Below, in pieces: positions 36,192 to 44,863 of a stretch of 64,000 bases of DNA. The position numbers and the translations under genes were made by a program. This stretch comes from Curtobacterium sp. VKM Ac-1395 (GTDB taxonomy: Bacteria > Actinomycetota > Actinomycetes > Actinomycetales > Microbacteriaceae), in assembly GCF_015350975.1 (NCBI RefSeq), contig NZ_JADKRX010000001.1, forward strand, positions 372,001 to 436,000, read 5' to 3'. The notes below the pieces were generated by a model. It made no database searches. It was given only the letters and a program-made list of their open reading frames with translations, and was not told the origin of the DNA. Numbering within the stretch: position 1 is the first letter of the stretch; every line of letters starts with the position of its first letter.

Positions 36192-37718
36192 ATGACCGAC
36201 GAGTCCGCCACCACCGACACCGCGATCGCCGACGCCGCCGCCCTGGCCGAACAGGAGACGAACGAGCAGCGTCAGGTCCGGCTCGACAAGCGCGCGCGGC
36301 TGCTCGAGGCCGGGATCGAGGCCTACCCCGCCGAGCTCCCGATCACCACGACGATCCCCGCGGTCCGGGCGCAGTACGCGCACCTCGAGACCGGCGAGGA
36401 GACCCAGGACGTCGTCGGGATCGCCGGCCGCATCGTGTTCTCGCGGAACACCGGCAAGCTCTGCTTCGCGTCCCTGCAGTCGGGCGACGGCCAGCGCATC
36501 CAGGCGATGGTGTCCCTGGCCGAGGTGGGCGAGGAATCCCTGGCGCGGTGGAAGGAGTACGTCGACCTCGGCGACCACGTGTTCGTGCACGGTCGCGTGA
36601 TCTCGTCGCGTCGTGGCGAGCTGAGCATCATGGTCGACGACTGGGCGATCGCGGCGAAGGCGATCCTGCCGCTGCCGAACCTGCACAACGAGCTCAACGA
36701 GGAGACCCGGGTCCGTCAGCGGTACCTCGACCTCATCGTGCGCGACCAGGCCCGCGCGACCGTCCGTGCCCGTGCCGCCGTGATGGCGTCGCTCCGCCAG
36801 ACGTTCACCGGCCACGAGTACCTCGAGGTCGAGACCCCGATGCTGCAGACCCAGCACGGTGGTGCCTCGGCCCGGCCCTTCGTCACGCACTCGAACGCCT
36901 TCGACACCGAGCTCTACCTGCGCATCGCGCCGGAGCTCTTCCTGAAGCGGGCCGTCGTCGGCGGGATCGACCGCGTGTTCGAGATCAACCGCAACTTCAG
37001 GAACGAGGGCGCCGACTCGTCGCACTCGCCCGAGTTCGCGATGGTCGAGGCCTACCAGGCGTACGGCAACTACGAGCAGATGGCCGACCTCACCCAGGAG
37101 CTCGTGCAGAACGCGACCCGCGCGGTCACCGGCGGGTCGCTCGAGGTCACGCTGCCCGACGGCACCGCGTACGACCTCGGTGGCGAGTGGCCCCGCATCG
37201 ACATGTACGGCTCCCTGTCCGAGGCCGCCGGGCGCACGATCACGCCGGAGACCCCGCTCGCCGAGCTCCAGGAGCTCGCGGCCGCCGAGGGCGTCGAGGT
37301 CGCCCACGCCACGCACGGCAAGTACGTCGAGGAGCTCTGGGAGCACTTCGTCATCGACTCGCTCGACCGCCCGACGTTCGTGATGAACTTCCCGGTCGAC
37401 ACGTCACCGCTGACGCGCGAGCACCGCACCCGCCCGGGCATCGTCGAGAAGTGGGACCTGTACATCCGCGGGTTCGAGCTCGCGACGGCCTACTCGGAGC
37501 TCGTCGACCCCGTCGTCCAGCGTGAGCGCTTCGTCGAGCAGGCGAAGCTCGCCGCGGGCGGCGACCCCGAGGCGATGCGCGTCGACGAGGAGTTCCTGCG
37601 GGCCCTCGAGCACGCCATGCCGCCGTCCGGCGGCATGGGCATGGGCGTCGACCGCCTGCTCATGGCGATCACCGGTCTCGGCATCCGCGAGACGATCCTG
37701 TTCCCGCTCGTCAAGTGA
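36192..37718 (+). CDS. lysS: Lysyl-tRNA synthetase (class II)
   Basis: A 508-residue class II LysRS. The N-terminal OB-fold (residues about 60-160, GIAGRIVFSRNTGKLCFA) binds the anticodon. Motif 2 is FRNEGADSSHSPEFAMVE, motif 3 is GMGMGVDRLLMAITG, and the amino-acid pocket region reads ITPETPLAELQEL. Last large gene of the run starting at tilS, followed by a strong terminator. ATG at 36192 agrees with the start of conservation. Confidence 0.97.
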   Translation: MTDESATTDTAIADAAALAEQETNEQRQVRLDKRARLLEAGIEAYPAELPITTTIPAVRAQYAHLETGEETQDVVGIAGRIVFSRNTGKLCFASLQSGDGQRIQAMVSLAEVGEESLARWKEYVDLGDHVFVHGRVISSRRGELSIMVDDWAIAAKAILPLPNLHNELNEETRVRQRYLDLIVRDQARATVRARAAVMASLRQTFTGHEYLEVETPMLQTQHGGASARPFVTHSNAFDTELYLRIAPELFLKRAVVGGIDRVFEINRNFRNEGADSSHSPEFAMVEAYQAYGNYEQMADLTQELVQNATRAVTGGSLEVTLPDGTAYDLGGEWPRIDMYGSLSEAAGRTITPETPLAELQELAAAEGVEVAHATHGKYVEELWEHFVIDSLDRPTFVMNFPVDTSPLTREHRTRPGIVEKWDLYIRGFELATAYSELVDPVVQRERFVEQAKLAAGGDPEAMRVDEEFLRALEHAMPPSGGMGMGVDRLLMAITGLGIRETILFPLVK

Positions 37719-37726
37719 GCCAGCCA

Positions 37727-37763
37727 GGAGGCTCGGTGCGCGTCCGACGCACACCGAGCCTCC
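37727..37763 (+). terminator. Terminator after lysS built from the GGAGGCTCGG repeat
   Basis: Perfect 12-bp arms GGAGGCTCGGTG/CACCGAGCCTCC around a 13-base loop, starting nine bases after the lysS stop. Each arm is a copy of the short motif seen elsewhere in the window, here in inverted orientation. Confidence 0.8.
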
Positions 37764-37788
37764 CGACAGGGCGAGGTACGATGACCGC

Positions 37789-37992
37789 GTGCCGCATGGA
37801 GTCGTGACCGGGATCATCTTCGCGCTGACGCCGACCGTCGTGGTCGGCCTCGTGTTCTGGTTCGTCATGCGCGCGATCATGCGGGCGGACCGCAACGAAC
37901 GGTCCGCGTACGCCAGGGTCGAGGCCGAGGAGCGCGCCCGCTTCGAGCGCGTCCACGGCACCGCTGCGCCCACGTCGACGCCCTCGGAGTAG
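37789..37992 (+). CDS. Small single-pass membrane protein
   Basis: 67 residues: one transmembrane helix (residues about 7-29, IIFALTPTVVVGLVFWFVM) followed by a charged cytoplasmic helix (RADRNERSAYARVEAEERARFERV). GTG start at 37789. Small proteins of this design often follow lysS in Microbacteriaceae, as I recall. Function unknown. Confidence 0.65.
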   Translation: MPHGVVTGIIFALTPTVVVGLVFWFVMRAIMRADRNERSAYARVEAEERARFERVHGTAAPTSTPSE

Positions 37993-38056
37993 TCCGACAC
38001 GTCCCGGCCGTCCGGCGTTCACGCGGCCGTTGCCGGCCGGTGTGAGCATCATCCGC

Positions 38057-38188
38057 ATGTCCATCATGCAGATGTTCCGTTCTCGCAGCCTCGTCGGCGA
38101 CATCGAGAGCGAGTACGACGAGTACGACCGTGACGCCGACCTCGAGGTGTCGAAGCGCCGAGCGGGGTGGCTCGAGCCGTCCTGGTGA
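38057..38188 (+). CDS. Possible 43-residue acidic/aromatic small protein
   Basis: Reads MSIMQMFRSRSLVGDIES followed by a Tyr/Asp-rich segment (EYDEYDRDADLE) and a short basic end WLEPSW. No clear ribosome-binding site, but a well-formed terminator follows 20 bases after its stop, which supports transcription through it. It may be a real short protein or a 3' UTR segment. Confidence 0.4.
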   Translation: MSIMQMFRSRSLVGDIESEYDEYDRDADLEVSKRRAGWLEPSW

Positions 38189-38208
38189 CCCTCACGCACC
38201 TGCTCTTC

Positions 38209-38256
38209 GGGGTACGGCGGCCGGATCGCATCGATCCGGACCGACGTACCCCTTTT
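38209..38256 (+). terminator. Intrinsic terminator with T-run
   Basis: Outer arms GGGGTAC/GTACCCC and an inner stem CCGGATCG-CAT-CGATCCGG, followed directly by TTTT. It ends the transcript containing the small genes at 37.8-38.2 kb and isolates the sigma factor gene. Confidence 0.8.
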
Positions 38257-38528
38257 CGTTGTCCGGGAAGCGCTGTGCCCCGGGGTACACCCGCCGAAAC
38301 GCGCCCGACACATGCCGACATCGGCGGAAACACGGCCTGATCCGCGCACTTCCGCGGAAGTCGAGGCGAAATGCTGTCGGCATCGTGTACCCCTCCCCAT
38401 GGGGTACCGATGGTGAAGCACGGAGAACCCTGGGAATCGATCCGACGGGTTTGTGGGGTACACCTCCGGACCGCTTTACTCGGTCTCACCCGACGAGGGC
38501 CAACACCGTCGAATGCAGGGAGAGTCAC
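38257..38528 (+). promoter_or_regulatory. Sigma-factor leader with repeated GGGGTAC boxes
   Basis: This gap has no gene. GGGGTAC occurs at 38282-38288, 38401-38407 and 38455-38461, and its complement GTACCCC at 38387-38393; two more copies form the terminator arms just upstream. The 38387/38401 pair is an inverted repeat around TCCCCATG. The last copy is about 70 bases before the sigma gene start. Probably an operator region for a repressor or for the sigma factor itself. Confidence 0.45.
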
Positions 38529-39587
38529 ATGACGATCGCAACGGCAACGCCGAGCACCACCTCACGCCGCACCAAGAAGGCAACCGCCAAGACCGACTCC
38601 GCCAAGGTCGAGAGCACGACGCTCGACGCCGCACCCGAGGTCGAGGCAGACGAGCAGCTCGCCGGTGTCCGTGGCGCATCCGTCGACCAGGTCGGTGACT
38701 ACCTGCGCCACATCGGGCGTCTGGCACTCCTCACTGCCGAGGAAGAAGCCGACATCGCCCGCCGCATCGAGGTCGGCCTGTTCGCCGGTGAGAAGCTCGC
38801 GACCGAGCAGAACCTGCCCAAGGCGCTGCAGCGTGAGCTCAAGTGGCTCGTCCGCGACGGTGAGCGCGCCAAGGAGCGGATGATCACCTCGAACCTCCGC
38901 CTCGTCGTCAGCATCGCGAAGCGCTACTCCCAGCGCGGCCTGCCGTTCATGGACGTCATCCAGGAGGGCAACCTCGGGCTCGTCCGCGCGGTCGAGAAGT
39001 TCGACTTCACGCAGGGCTACAAGTTCTCCACGTACGCCACCTGGTGGATCCGTCAGGCGATCTCCCGCGGCCTCGCTGACAAGGCCCGCACGATCCGCAT
39101 CCCGGTCCACACCGTCGAGCTGATCAACAAGATCTCGCGCACCGAGCGTGACCTCACCGTCGACCTCGGCCGCGCGCCGATGCCCGACGAGGTCGCCGCC
39201 GAGCTGAGCATGAGCGTCGAGGAACTCGTCGACCTCAAGGGCCGCTCGCACGAGCCGGTCTCGATCCACACCGTCGTCGGTGACTCGGACGACAGCGAGC
39301 TGGGCGACTTCATCGAGGACGAGGACGCTGCGTCCCCGAACGAGCTCACCGAGACGACGCTCCTGCACCGCGACATCCGCTCGATCGTCGCCGAGCTGCC
39401 GAGCGACGAGGCGAACGTGATCCGCATGCGCTACGGCCTCGACGACGACAAGCCGATGACGCTCGACGAGATCTCGAAGATCGTGCACACGACCCGCCAG
39501 GCGGTCAGCCGTGTGGAGTCCCGCGCCAAGCTCCGCCTGTTCGCCAAGGCGGTCTCGCAGGACATGCAGCTGTACCTGACCGAGTAG
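38529..39587 (+). CDS. Group 2 (SigB-like) RNA polymerase sigma-70 factor with divergent region 4.2
   Basis: A 352-residue sigma factor with regions 1.2 to 4 but no 1.1, the size of mycobacterial SigB rather than the housekeeping SigA. Region 1.2: VGDYLRHIGRLALLTAEEE. Region 2: LVVSIAKRYSQRGLPFMDVIQEGNLGL and FSTYATWWIRQAI (the -10 recognition helix, fully conserved). Region 4 is unusual: where primary factors have the R-E-R-I-R-Q-I-E helix this protein has TTRQAVSRVES (residues 321-331), so -35 recognition should differ. Single gene with its own long leader and terminator. Confidence 0.9.
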   Translation: MTIATATPSTTSRRTKKATAKTDSAKVESTTLDAAPEVEADEQLAGVRGASVDQVGDYLRHIGRLALLTAEEEADIARRIEVGLFAGEKLATEQNLPKALQRELKWLVRDGERAKERMITSNLRLVVSIAKRYSQRGLPFMDVIQEGNLGLVRAVEKFDFTQGYKFSTYATWWIRQAISRGLADKARTIRIPVHTVELINKISRTERDLTVDLGRAPMPDEVAAELSMSVEELVDLKGRSHEPVSIHTVVGDSDDSELGDFIEDEDAASPNELTETTLLHRDIRSIVAELPSDEANVIRMRYGLDDDKPMTLDEISKIVHTTRQAVSRVESRAKLRLFAKAVSQDMQLYLTE

Positions 39588-39681
39588 GTCGGGCAAGGAC
39601 TTCGGCCGGTGCCACGAACGGTGCCGGTCGGGGGGAACCGGGTCGTTCCGTGGGAAGGCGATCCGGTGGGGTGACGGGAAC

Positions 39682-39710
39682 GGCCCGTCCGAGCGATGCT
39701 CGGGCGGGCC
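39682..39710 (+). terminator. Hairpin terminator after the sigma factor gene
   Basis: Thirteen-base arms GGCCCGTCCGAGC/GCTCGGGCGGGCC with one G-T wobble and a 3-base loop, about 95 bases after the stop and followed by TCTCGTGTGT. The remainder of the 200-base gap to 39787 shows nothing else notable. Confidence 0.65.
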
Positions 39711-39787
39711 TCTCGTGTGTCCGGCCTCCACGGCCAGTGCAGCCAGCATGTGATGTACGGTGTTCTGCATCGTCCCGAGGAGTCCCC

Positions 39788-40564
39788 GTGTCTGCTGCAT
39801 CACCATCCGTCGCCCCGACGAGCACCGAACGGGTGCATGACGTCGACGGCACCTTCAACCTCCGCGACCTCGGCGGACTGTCGACCGTCGACGGACGGGC
39901 CATCGCACCCGGACGGTTCCTGCGCTCGGGCAGCCTCGCCGGCCTGACCAGTCGGGGTCGCGCGGAGCTGGACCGCCTCGGTGTCGTGCGGGTCGTCGAT
40001 CTCCGGACGATCGTGGAACGCTCCGCTGCGCCCGACGCCCTGATCGGGTCGGCTGCTCGGTGCACGGCGGTCCCGCTGCTCACCGGGGCGCTGTCGTCGA
40101 TGGCGTCCGTCCCCACACTCGGTGACCTCTACCTCGGCCTGCTCGACGACGAGGGCACGGGCATCGTCACGGCCGTGCAGGTCCTCCTCGAGCAGCCGGA
40201 CACCGGCGGGGTGCTCGTCCACTGCTCCGCCGGCAAGGACCGGACAGGAGTGCTGGTCGCGCTGGTCCTGCTCGTGGTCGGGGTCGGTCGGGACGCCGTG
40301 CTCGACGACTACGCCCTGACCGAGCAGCTCCTGCCGACGTCGTTCGGTCCAGCGGCGCTCGCGATGGCCGAACAGGTCCGGGCGAGCGGCATGACCGTCG
40401 ACGACGACGCGGTGCTGGCGCTCGCGACCCGGTCGCCACGTGCGGCCCTGGACGCAGCGATCGAGCACGTGGTCGACCAGTGGGGCTCAGCCGCCGGGTA
40501 CCTGTGGGCGCACGGCCTGCCCGACGACGGCATCGACGCGCTCCGGGCACGCCTGCTCGTCTGA
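39788..40564 (+). CDS. Tyrosine-protein phosphatase (dual-specificity-like, PtpB/MptpB type)
   Basis: A 258-residue phosphatase. DGTFNLRDLGGL near the N-terminus and VHCSAGKDRTGVLVALVLL (active-site loop C-x5-R, Cys at about residue 148) place it with the atypical secreted-type phosphatases such as MptpB, which act on phosphotyrosine and phosphoinositides. The Lys after Gly in the loop is typical of that group. GTG start at 39788 behind GAGGAG. No signal peptide seen. Convergent with nadK, 13 bases apart. Confidence 0.9.
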   Translation: MSAASPSVAPTSTERVHDVDGTFNLRDLGGLSTVDGRAIAPGRFLRSGSLAGLTSRGRAELDRLGVVRVVDLRTIVERSAAPDALIGSAARCTAVPLLTGALSSMASVPTLGDLYLGLLDDEGTGIVTAVQVLLEQPDTGGVLVHCSAGKDRTGVLVALVLLVVGVGRDAVLDDYALTEQLLPTSFGPAALAMAEQVRASGMTVDDDAVLALATRSPRAALDAAIEHVVDQWGSAAGYLWAHGLPDDGIDALRARLLV

Positions 40565-40577
40565 GTCGCGGCGGGCG

Positions 40578-41510
40578 TCAGTCCTCGACCTCGCGCCGGA
40601 GCTTCTGGCGCAGGTCGCTCGGGATGAGCTCCACGAGCTGGTCCGGGCGGACGGGGAGGTCGAGCAGGCTGAGCTTCACCCGGCCGGTCCGCCCGTGTCG
40701 CTCGGCGTCGAGCCGCACCACGCTGCCGGCGTCCTTCCGCAGGCGCATGTCGATCTGGGCACCGGTGGCCACCTCGCCCACGACGAGCCCGTCGACCTCG
40801 AGCGCCGCGCTCCTGGTGCCCTCGGCGATGTCGAAGCGGTAGCGCTCCCGCGCTGCCAGGACCACGGCGCGGTCGATGCCCGCCATCGGGGCGACCGGGG
40901 TCACGACGGACCCGGAGAGCGCGGGGGAGAGCACCGGCCCACCCGCTGCGTAGTTGTAGGCCGTCGACCCGGCGGGCGTCGCCGCGACGATGGCGTCGGC
41001 TCGGTAGTACCCGTAGCCGAGGCCGCCCACGCTGAGGTCGGCCGAGACCTGCCCGGAGCCCGGGCGTCGCACGATCGTCAGGTCGTTGAACGCCAGGTAG
41101 TCCGTCCGGGCGCCGCTCCAGGCCAGCCGGGCTTCGAGGGCGTGGTGCGGTTCGAGCTGGTACTCGCCGGCGGACAGCCGCTCCAGGGCCGCCTCGAGCT
41201 CGGGCGGCTCGATCTCCACGAGGAAACCGACGTTGCCGTAGTTGACGCCGAGCACGGGCACGGGCCGCTTCGCCACGAGCCGCATGGCGCCGAGCATGGT
41301 GCCGTCGCCGCCCAGGGCCACGACGAGGTCGACGGTGGCGGTGAAGTCGTCGTCCTCGACCACCTCGATCGTGTCGCCGATCCGGGCGGCGTCGATGCGT
41401 CGGGCGACCAGGCGCCCGAGGCCGGAGGAGTTCCAGCGCCGCAGGGTCGTGACGGACTCCTGCACGTTCTTGGTCGGGTGGACGACGAGGCCGACGACGG
41501 GCTGCTCCAT
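40578..41510 (-). CDS. nadK: NAD kinase
   Basis: A 310-residue ATP-NAD kinase making NADP+. VVALGGDGTMLGAMRLV holds the GGDGT phosphate loop (about residues 68-72); GVNYGNVGFLVEIEP and the conserved ATPAGSTAYNYAAGGP (usually TPTGSTAY) follow, plus VTPVAPMAG. The NE motif is replaced by ND in AFNDLTIVR, a conservative change. Size fits the family. It faces the phosphatase gene and is divergent from the Clp N-domain gene. Confidence 0.92.
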   Translation of the reverse strand: MEQPVVGLVVHPTKNVQESVTTLRRWNSSGLGRLVARRIDAARIGDTIEVVEDDDFTATVDLVVALGGDGTMLGAMRLVAKRPVPVLGVNYGNVGFLVEIEPPELEAALERLSAGEYQLEPHHALEARLAWSGARTDYLAFNDLTIVRRPGSGQVSADLSVGGLGYGYYRADAIVAATPAGSTAYNYAAGGPVLSPALSGSVVTPVAPMAGIDRAVVLAARERYRFDIAEGTRSAALEVDGLVVGEVATGAQIDMRLRKDAGSVVRLDAERHGRTGRVKLSLLDLPVRPDQLVELIPSDLRQKLRREVED

Positions 41511-41565
41511 GGCCGGATGCTACCGGGCGGACCTGCACCGAGCGGTGGACTCGAGCTGAACGGCT

Positions 41566-41600
41566 TCCATACACACACGAAACGCGATATTCTGTATGGA
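41566..41600 (+). promoter_or_regulatory. Promoter/operator of the stand-alone Clp N-domain gene, probably leaderless
   Basis: Eight-base inverted repeat TCCATACA (41566-41573) and TGTATGGA (41593-41600), the right arm touching the ATG. A -10-like TATTCT lies at 41588-41593, about six bases before the start codon at 41600, so the mRNA would begin at or near the AUG with no ribosome-binding site. A TTCCAT -35-like element sits 17 bases upstream. Confidence 0.5.
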
Positions 41601-42079
41601 TGCAGACTGCTGCGCTCTCCGTCGCCGTGCCCACCCTCCGCCACGGCCGCGAGATCGTGCTCCTCGCCGAACACGAGTCGCAGGACTCGGGCTTCGGCTT
41701 CGTCGACGCGGAGCACCTCCTCGTCGCGGCGGTCGTCCTGTGCGCCGGCATCCCGCGGCTGGCCTCGGTGCTCGACGCACACGGGGTCACGCCGGCGCGG
41801 GTGCGGGAGTCCATCCGGGTCTTCGTCGGCGCGGGCTCCGTCCCCTACCCCTCCGAGCCGGACCGGATCGTGTGCACGCCGGCCGGTGCGCGGGTGCTGG
41901 CGCGGGCGGCGCAGATCGCCGGTCCGGACGAGCGGGTCCGGCCGCACCACGTGGTCCTCGCCGTGCTCGACGGCATCGACGACCCGCTGATGGGCGCCGC
42001 CAACGACGTGCTCGAGCGTCTCGGGGTCGAACCCCGTCGCTTCCGCCGTGCGATCCGACGGGCAGCGCGCCGTTCCTGA
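41600..42079 (+). CDS. Stand-alone Clp N-terminal domain protein
   Basis: A 159-residue protein made only of a double Clp-N repeat: LRHGREIVLLAEHESQDSG with FVDAEHLLVAAVV (residues about 13-46) and a second repeat with VRPHHVVLAVLDG (about 115-128), ending in a basic tail RRFRRAIRRAARR. It has no ATPase domain. It lies just upstream of clpC in the same direction. ClpC uses its own N-domain to bind adaptors and substrates, so this protein may compete for, bridge or deliver them (inference). Probably leaderless. Confidence 0.78.
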   Translation: MQTAALSVAVPTLRHGREIVLLAEHESQDSGFGFVDAEHLLVAAVVLCAGIPRLASVLDAHGVTPARVRESIRVFVGAGSVPYPSEPDRIVCTPAGARVLARAAQIAGPDERVRPHHVVLAVLDGIDDPLMGAANDVLERLGVEPRRFRRAIRRAARRS

Positions 42080-42251
42080 CGTCCGACAGTCGGTCCGTCA
42101 CCGCTGAACGCACCCAGCCAACCCAGGTCACGCCCACGGCGAACAGGGGCAGCCCCGGGGCGGAGCGCTGGTTACTCTCGAAGTACTTGGCCGGACTCAC
42201 ACGAGACCGGCACAGCTGTCGGCTCCGATCGCAGGGGCCAAGGGAGAGCAC

Positions 42252-44771
42252 ATGTTCGAGAGATTCACCGACCGGGCCCGTCGTGTTGTCGTCCTCGCTC
42301 AAGAAGAAGCGAAGATGCTCAACCACAACTACATCGGGACCGAGCACATCCTCCTCGGCCTGATCCACGAGGGCGAGGGTGTCGCTGCCAAGGCGCTCGA
42401 GTCGCTCGGCATCTCGCTCGATGCCGTCCGTGAGCAGGTCCAGGACATCATCGGCCAGGGCCAGCAGCAGCCGACCGGGCACATCCCGTTCACGCCGCGC
42501 GCCAAGAAGGTGCTCGAGCTGTCCCTGCGCGAGGCGCTGCAGCTCGGCCACAACTACATCGGCACGGAGCACATCCTGCTCGGCCTGATCCGCGAGGGCG
42601 AGGGTGTCGCAGCCCAGGTCCTCGTGAAGCTCGGCGCCGACCTGAACCGGGTGCGCCAGCAGGTCATCCAGCTCCTGTCCGGCTACCAGGGCAAGGAAGC
42701 GGTCGCCGTCGGCGGCGAGCAGCAGCAGAACGCCCAGCAGGGTTCGCAGGTCCTCGACCAGTTCGGTCGGAACCTCACCCAGGCCGCGCGCGACGGCAAG
42801 CTCGACCCCGTCATCGGGCGCGAGAAGGAGATGGAGCGGGTCATGCAGATCCTCTCCCGCCGCTCCAAGAACAACCCCGTCCTGATCGGTGAGCCCGGCG
42901 TCGGCAAGACCGCCGTCGTCGAGGGCCTCGCCCAGGCGATCGTCAAGGGCGACGTGCCCGAGACGCTGAAGGACAAGCAGCTCTACTCGCTCGACCTCGG
43001 TTCGCTCATCGCCGGGTCCCGCTACCGCGGTGACTTCGAGGAGCGCCTGAAGAAGGTCACGAAGGAGATCCGCACCCGCGGCGACATCATCGTCTTCATC
43101 GACGAGATCCACACGCTCGTCGGTGCCGGTGCAGCCGAGGGCGCGATCGACGCGGCGTCGATCCTCAAGCCGCTCCTCGCTCGTGGCGAGCTCCAGACCA
43201 TCGGTGCCACCACGCTCGACGAGTACCGCAAGCACTTCGAGAAGGACGCAGCACTCGAGCGTCGCTTCCAGTCCGTGCAGGTCAACGAGCCGTCGCTGCC
43301 CCACACGATCAACATCCTCAAGGGCCTCCGCGACAAGTACGAGGCGTTCCACAAGGTGTCCATCACCGACGGGGCGATCGTCTCCGCGGCGAACCTGGCG
43401 GACCGCTACGTGCAGGACCGCTTCCTGCCCGACAAGGCCATCGACCTGATCGACGAGGCCGGCGCCCGCCTGCGTCTGTCGATCCTGTCGGCGCCCCCGG
43501 AGCTCCGCGAGTTCGACGAGAAGATCTCGACGGTCCGCGGGTCGAAGGAAGCCGCCATCGAGGAGCAGGACTTCGAGAAGGCCGCATCGCTCCGTGACGA
43601 GGAGAAGAAGCTCCTCGGCGAGCGTCTCCGCCTCGAGAAGCAGTGGCGCGCCGGTGACGTGGCCGCATCCGGCACCGTCGACGAGGGCATCATCGCCGAG
43701 GTCCTGGCGCAGGCCACGGGCATCCCGGTGTTCAAGCTCACGGAAGAGGAGACCTCGCGTCTCGTCTTCATGGAGAAGGCCCTGCACCAGCGCGTCATCG
43801 GTCAGGAGGAGGCCATCTCGGCCCTGTCCAAGACCATCCGGCGCACGCGTGCCGGCCTCAAGGACCCGAACCGCCCCTCGGGCTCGTTCATCTTCGCCGG
43901 CCCCACGGGCGTCGGCAAGACCGAGCTCGCCAAGGCGCTCGCGGAGTTCCTGTTCGACGACGAGGGCGCACTGATCTCCCTCGACATGTCGGAGTTCGGC
44001 GAGAAGCACACCGTCTCGCGCCTGTTCGGTGCCCCTCCCGGGTTCGTCGGGTTCGAGGAGGGCGGCCAGCTCACCGAGAAGGTGCGCCGCAAGCCGTTCT
44101 CCGTGGTCCTCTTCGACGAGATCGAGAAGGCCCACCCGGACATCTTCAACTCGCTGCTGCAGGTCCTCGAAGAGGGTCGTCTGACCGATGGTCAGGGCCG
44201 CGTGGTCGACTTCAAGAACACCGTCATCATCATGACCACGAACCTCGGTTCGCAGGGCATCGCCGGTGGCCCGGTGGGCTTCCAGGTCGAGGGTGACTCG
44301 GGCGTCGGCTACGACCGCATGCGCTCGAAGGTGAACGAGGAGCTGAAGAAGCACTTCAAGCCGGAGTTCCTGAACCGCGTCGACGACACGATCGTGTTCC
44401 CGCAGCTGTCGCAGCCCGAGCTGCTGCAGATCGTGGACCTGTTCGTGAAGCGCCTGTCGGACCGCATGCTGGACCGCGACATGACCGTCGAGCTGACGGT
44501 CCCCGCCAAGGAGCAGCTCATCAAGGTCGGGTTCGACCCCGCCCTCGGTGCTCGCCCCCTGCGTCGCGCCATGCAGCACGAGGTCGAGGACCAGCTGTCC
44601 GAGCACATCCTGCAGGGTGAGCTCACCGCTGGTGACCACGTGAAGGTCGACTTCCGCGAGGGCAAGTTCGAATTCGAGACCGGGCGTCAGCCGGGCCGCG
44701 AAGAGGTCCTCGCCGGTGCGGCGGCCGTCGAGGCCGGCACCGACGCGCCCCAGGGCGAGATCGAGTCCTAG
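42252..44771 (+). CDS. clpC: ATP-dependent Clp protease ATP-binding subunit ClpC
   Basis: An 839-residue Hsp100 unfoldase that feeds ClpP. Two Clp-N repeats (residues 1-145, each with [13 protein letters not shown]), first AAA domain with GEPGVGKT at 213-220, a UVR/middle domain around residues 425-460 ([19 protein letters not shown]), second AAA domain with GPTGVGKT at 550-557, and an LGF-type ClpP loop region (VGF) in the second module. Preceded by a 170-base gene-free region and followed by a 52-bp palindromic terminator, so it is a monocistron. Confidence 0.98.
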   Translation: MFERFTDRARRVVVLAQEEAKMLNHNYIGTEHILLGLIHEGEGVAAKALESLGISLDAVREQVQDIIGQGQQQPTGHIPFTPRAKKVLELSLREALQLGHNYIGTEHILLGLIREGEGVAAQVLVKLGADLNRVRQQVIQLLSGYQGKEAVAVGGEQQQNAQQGSQVLDQFGRNLTQAARDGKLDPVIGREKEMERVMQILSRRSKNNPVLIGEPGVGKTAVVEGLAQAIVKGDVPETLKDKQLYSLDLGSLIAGSRYRGDFEERLKKVTKEIRTRGDIIVFIDEIHTLVGAGAAEGAIDAASILKPLLARGELQTIGATTLDEYRKHFEKDAALERRFQSVQVNEPSLPHTINILKGLRDKYEAFHKVSITDGAIVSAANLADRYVQDRFLPDKAIDLIDEAGARLRLSILSAPPELREFDEKISTVRGSKEAAIEEQDFEKAASLRDEEKKLLGERLRLEKQWRAGDVAASGTVDEGIIAEVLAQATGIPVFKLTEEETSRLVFMEKALHQRVIGQEEAISALSKTIRRTRAGLKDPNRPSGSFIFAGPTGVGKTELAKALAEFLFDDEGALISLDMSEFGEKHTVSRLFGAPPGFVGFEEGGQLTEKVRRKPFSVVLFDEIEKAHPDIFNSLLQVLEEGRLTDGQGRVVDFKNTVIIMTTNLGSQGIAGGPVGFQVEGDSGVGYDRMRSKVNEELKKHFKPEFLNRVDDTIVFPQLSQPELLQIVDLFVKRLSDRMLDRDMTVELTVPAKEQLIKVGFDPALGARPLRRAMQHEVEDQLSEHILQGELTAGDHVKVDFREGKFEFETGRQPGREEVLAGAAAVEAGTDAPQGEIES

Positions 44772-44780
44772 GAGTCACAT

Positions 44781-44832
44781 CAGACAGACGGGAGGCCCGG
44801 TGCCAGCTGGCACCGGGCCTCCCGTCTGTCTG
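44781..44832. terminator. 52-bp perfect palindrome terminator
   Basis: Perfect 26-bp arms (CAGACAGACGGGAGGCCCGG...) with no loop, ten bases after the clpC stop and just before the convergent SRPBCC gene. The RNA hairpin is symmetric and would act in both directions. Confidence 0.8.
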
Positions 44833-44863
44833 CGCTCACGTCATGCGACGTGAGCCGGCCTGA

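Noticed and set aside
41787-44639. A 950-codon antisense frame across clpC
   Set aside because: Composition and repeated Leu/Glu/Asp/Arg patterns mirror the clpC codons; no start context or domain.
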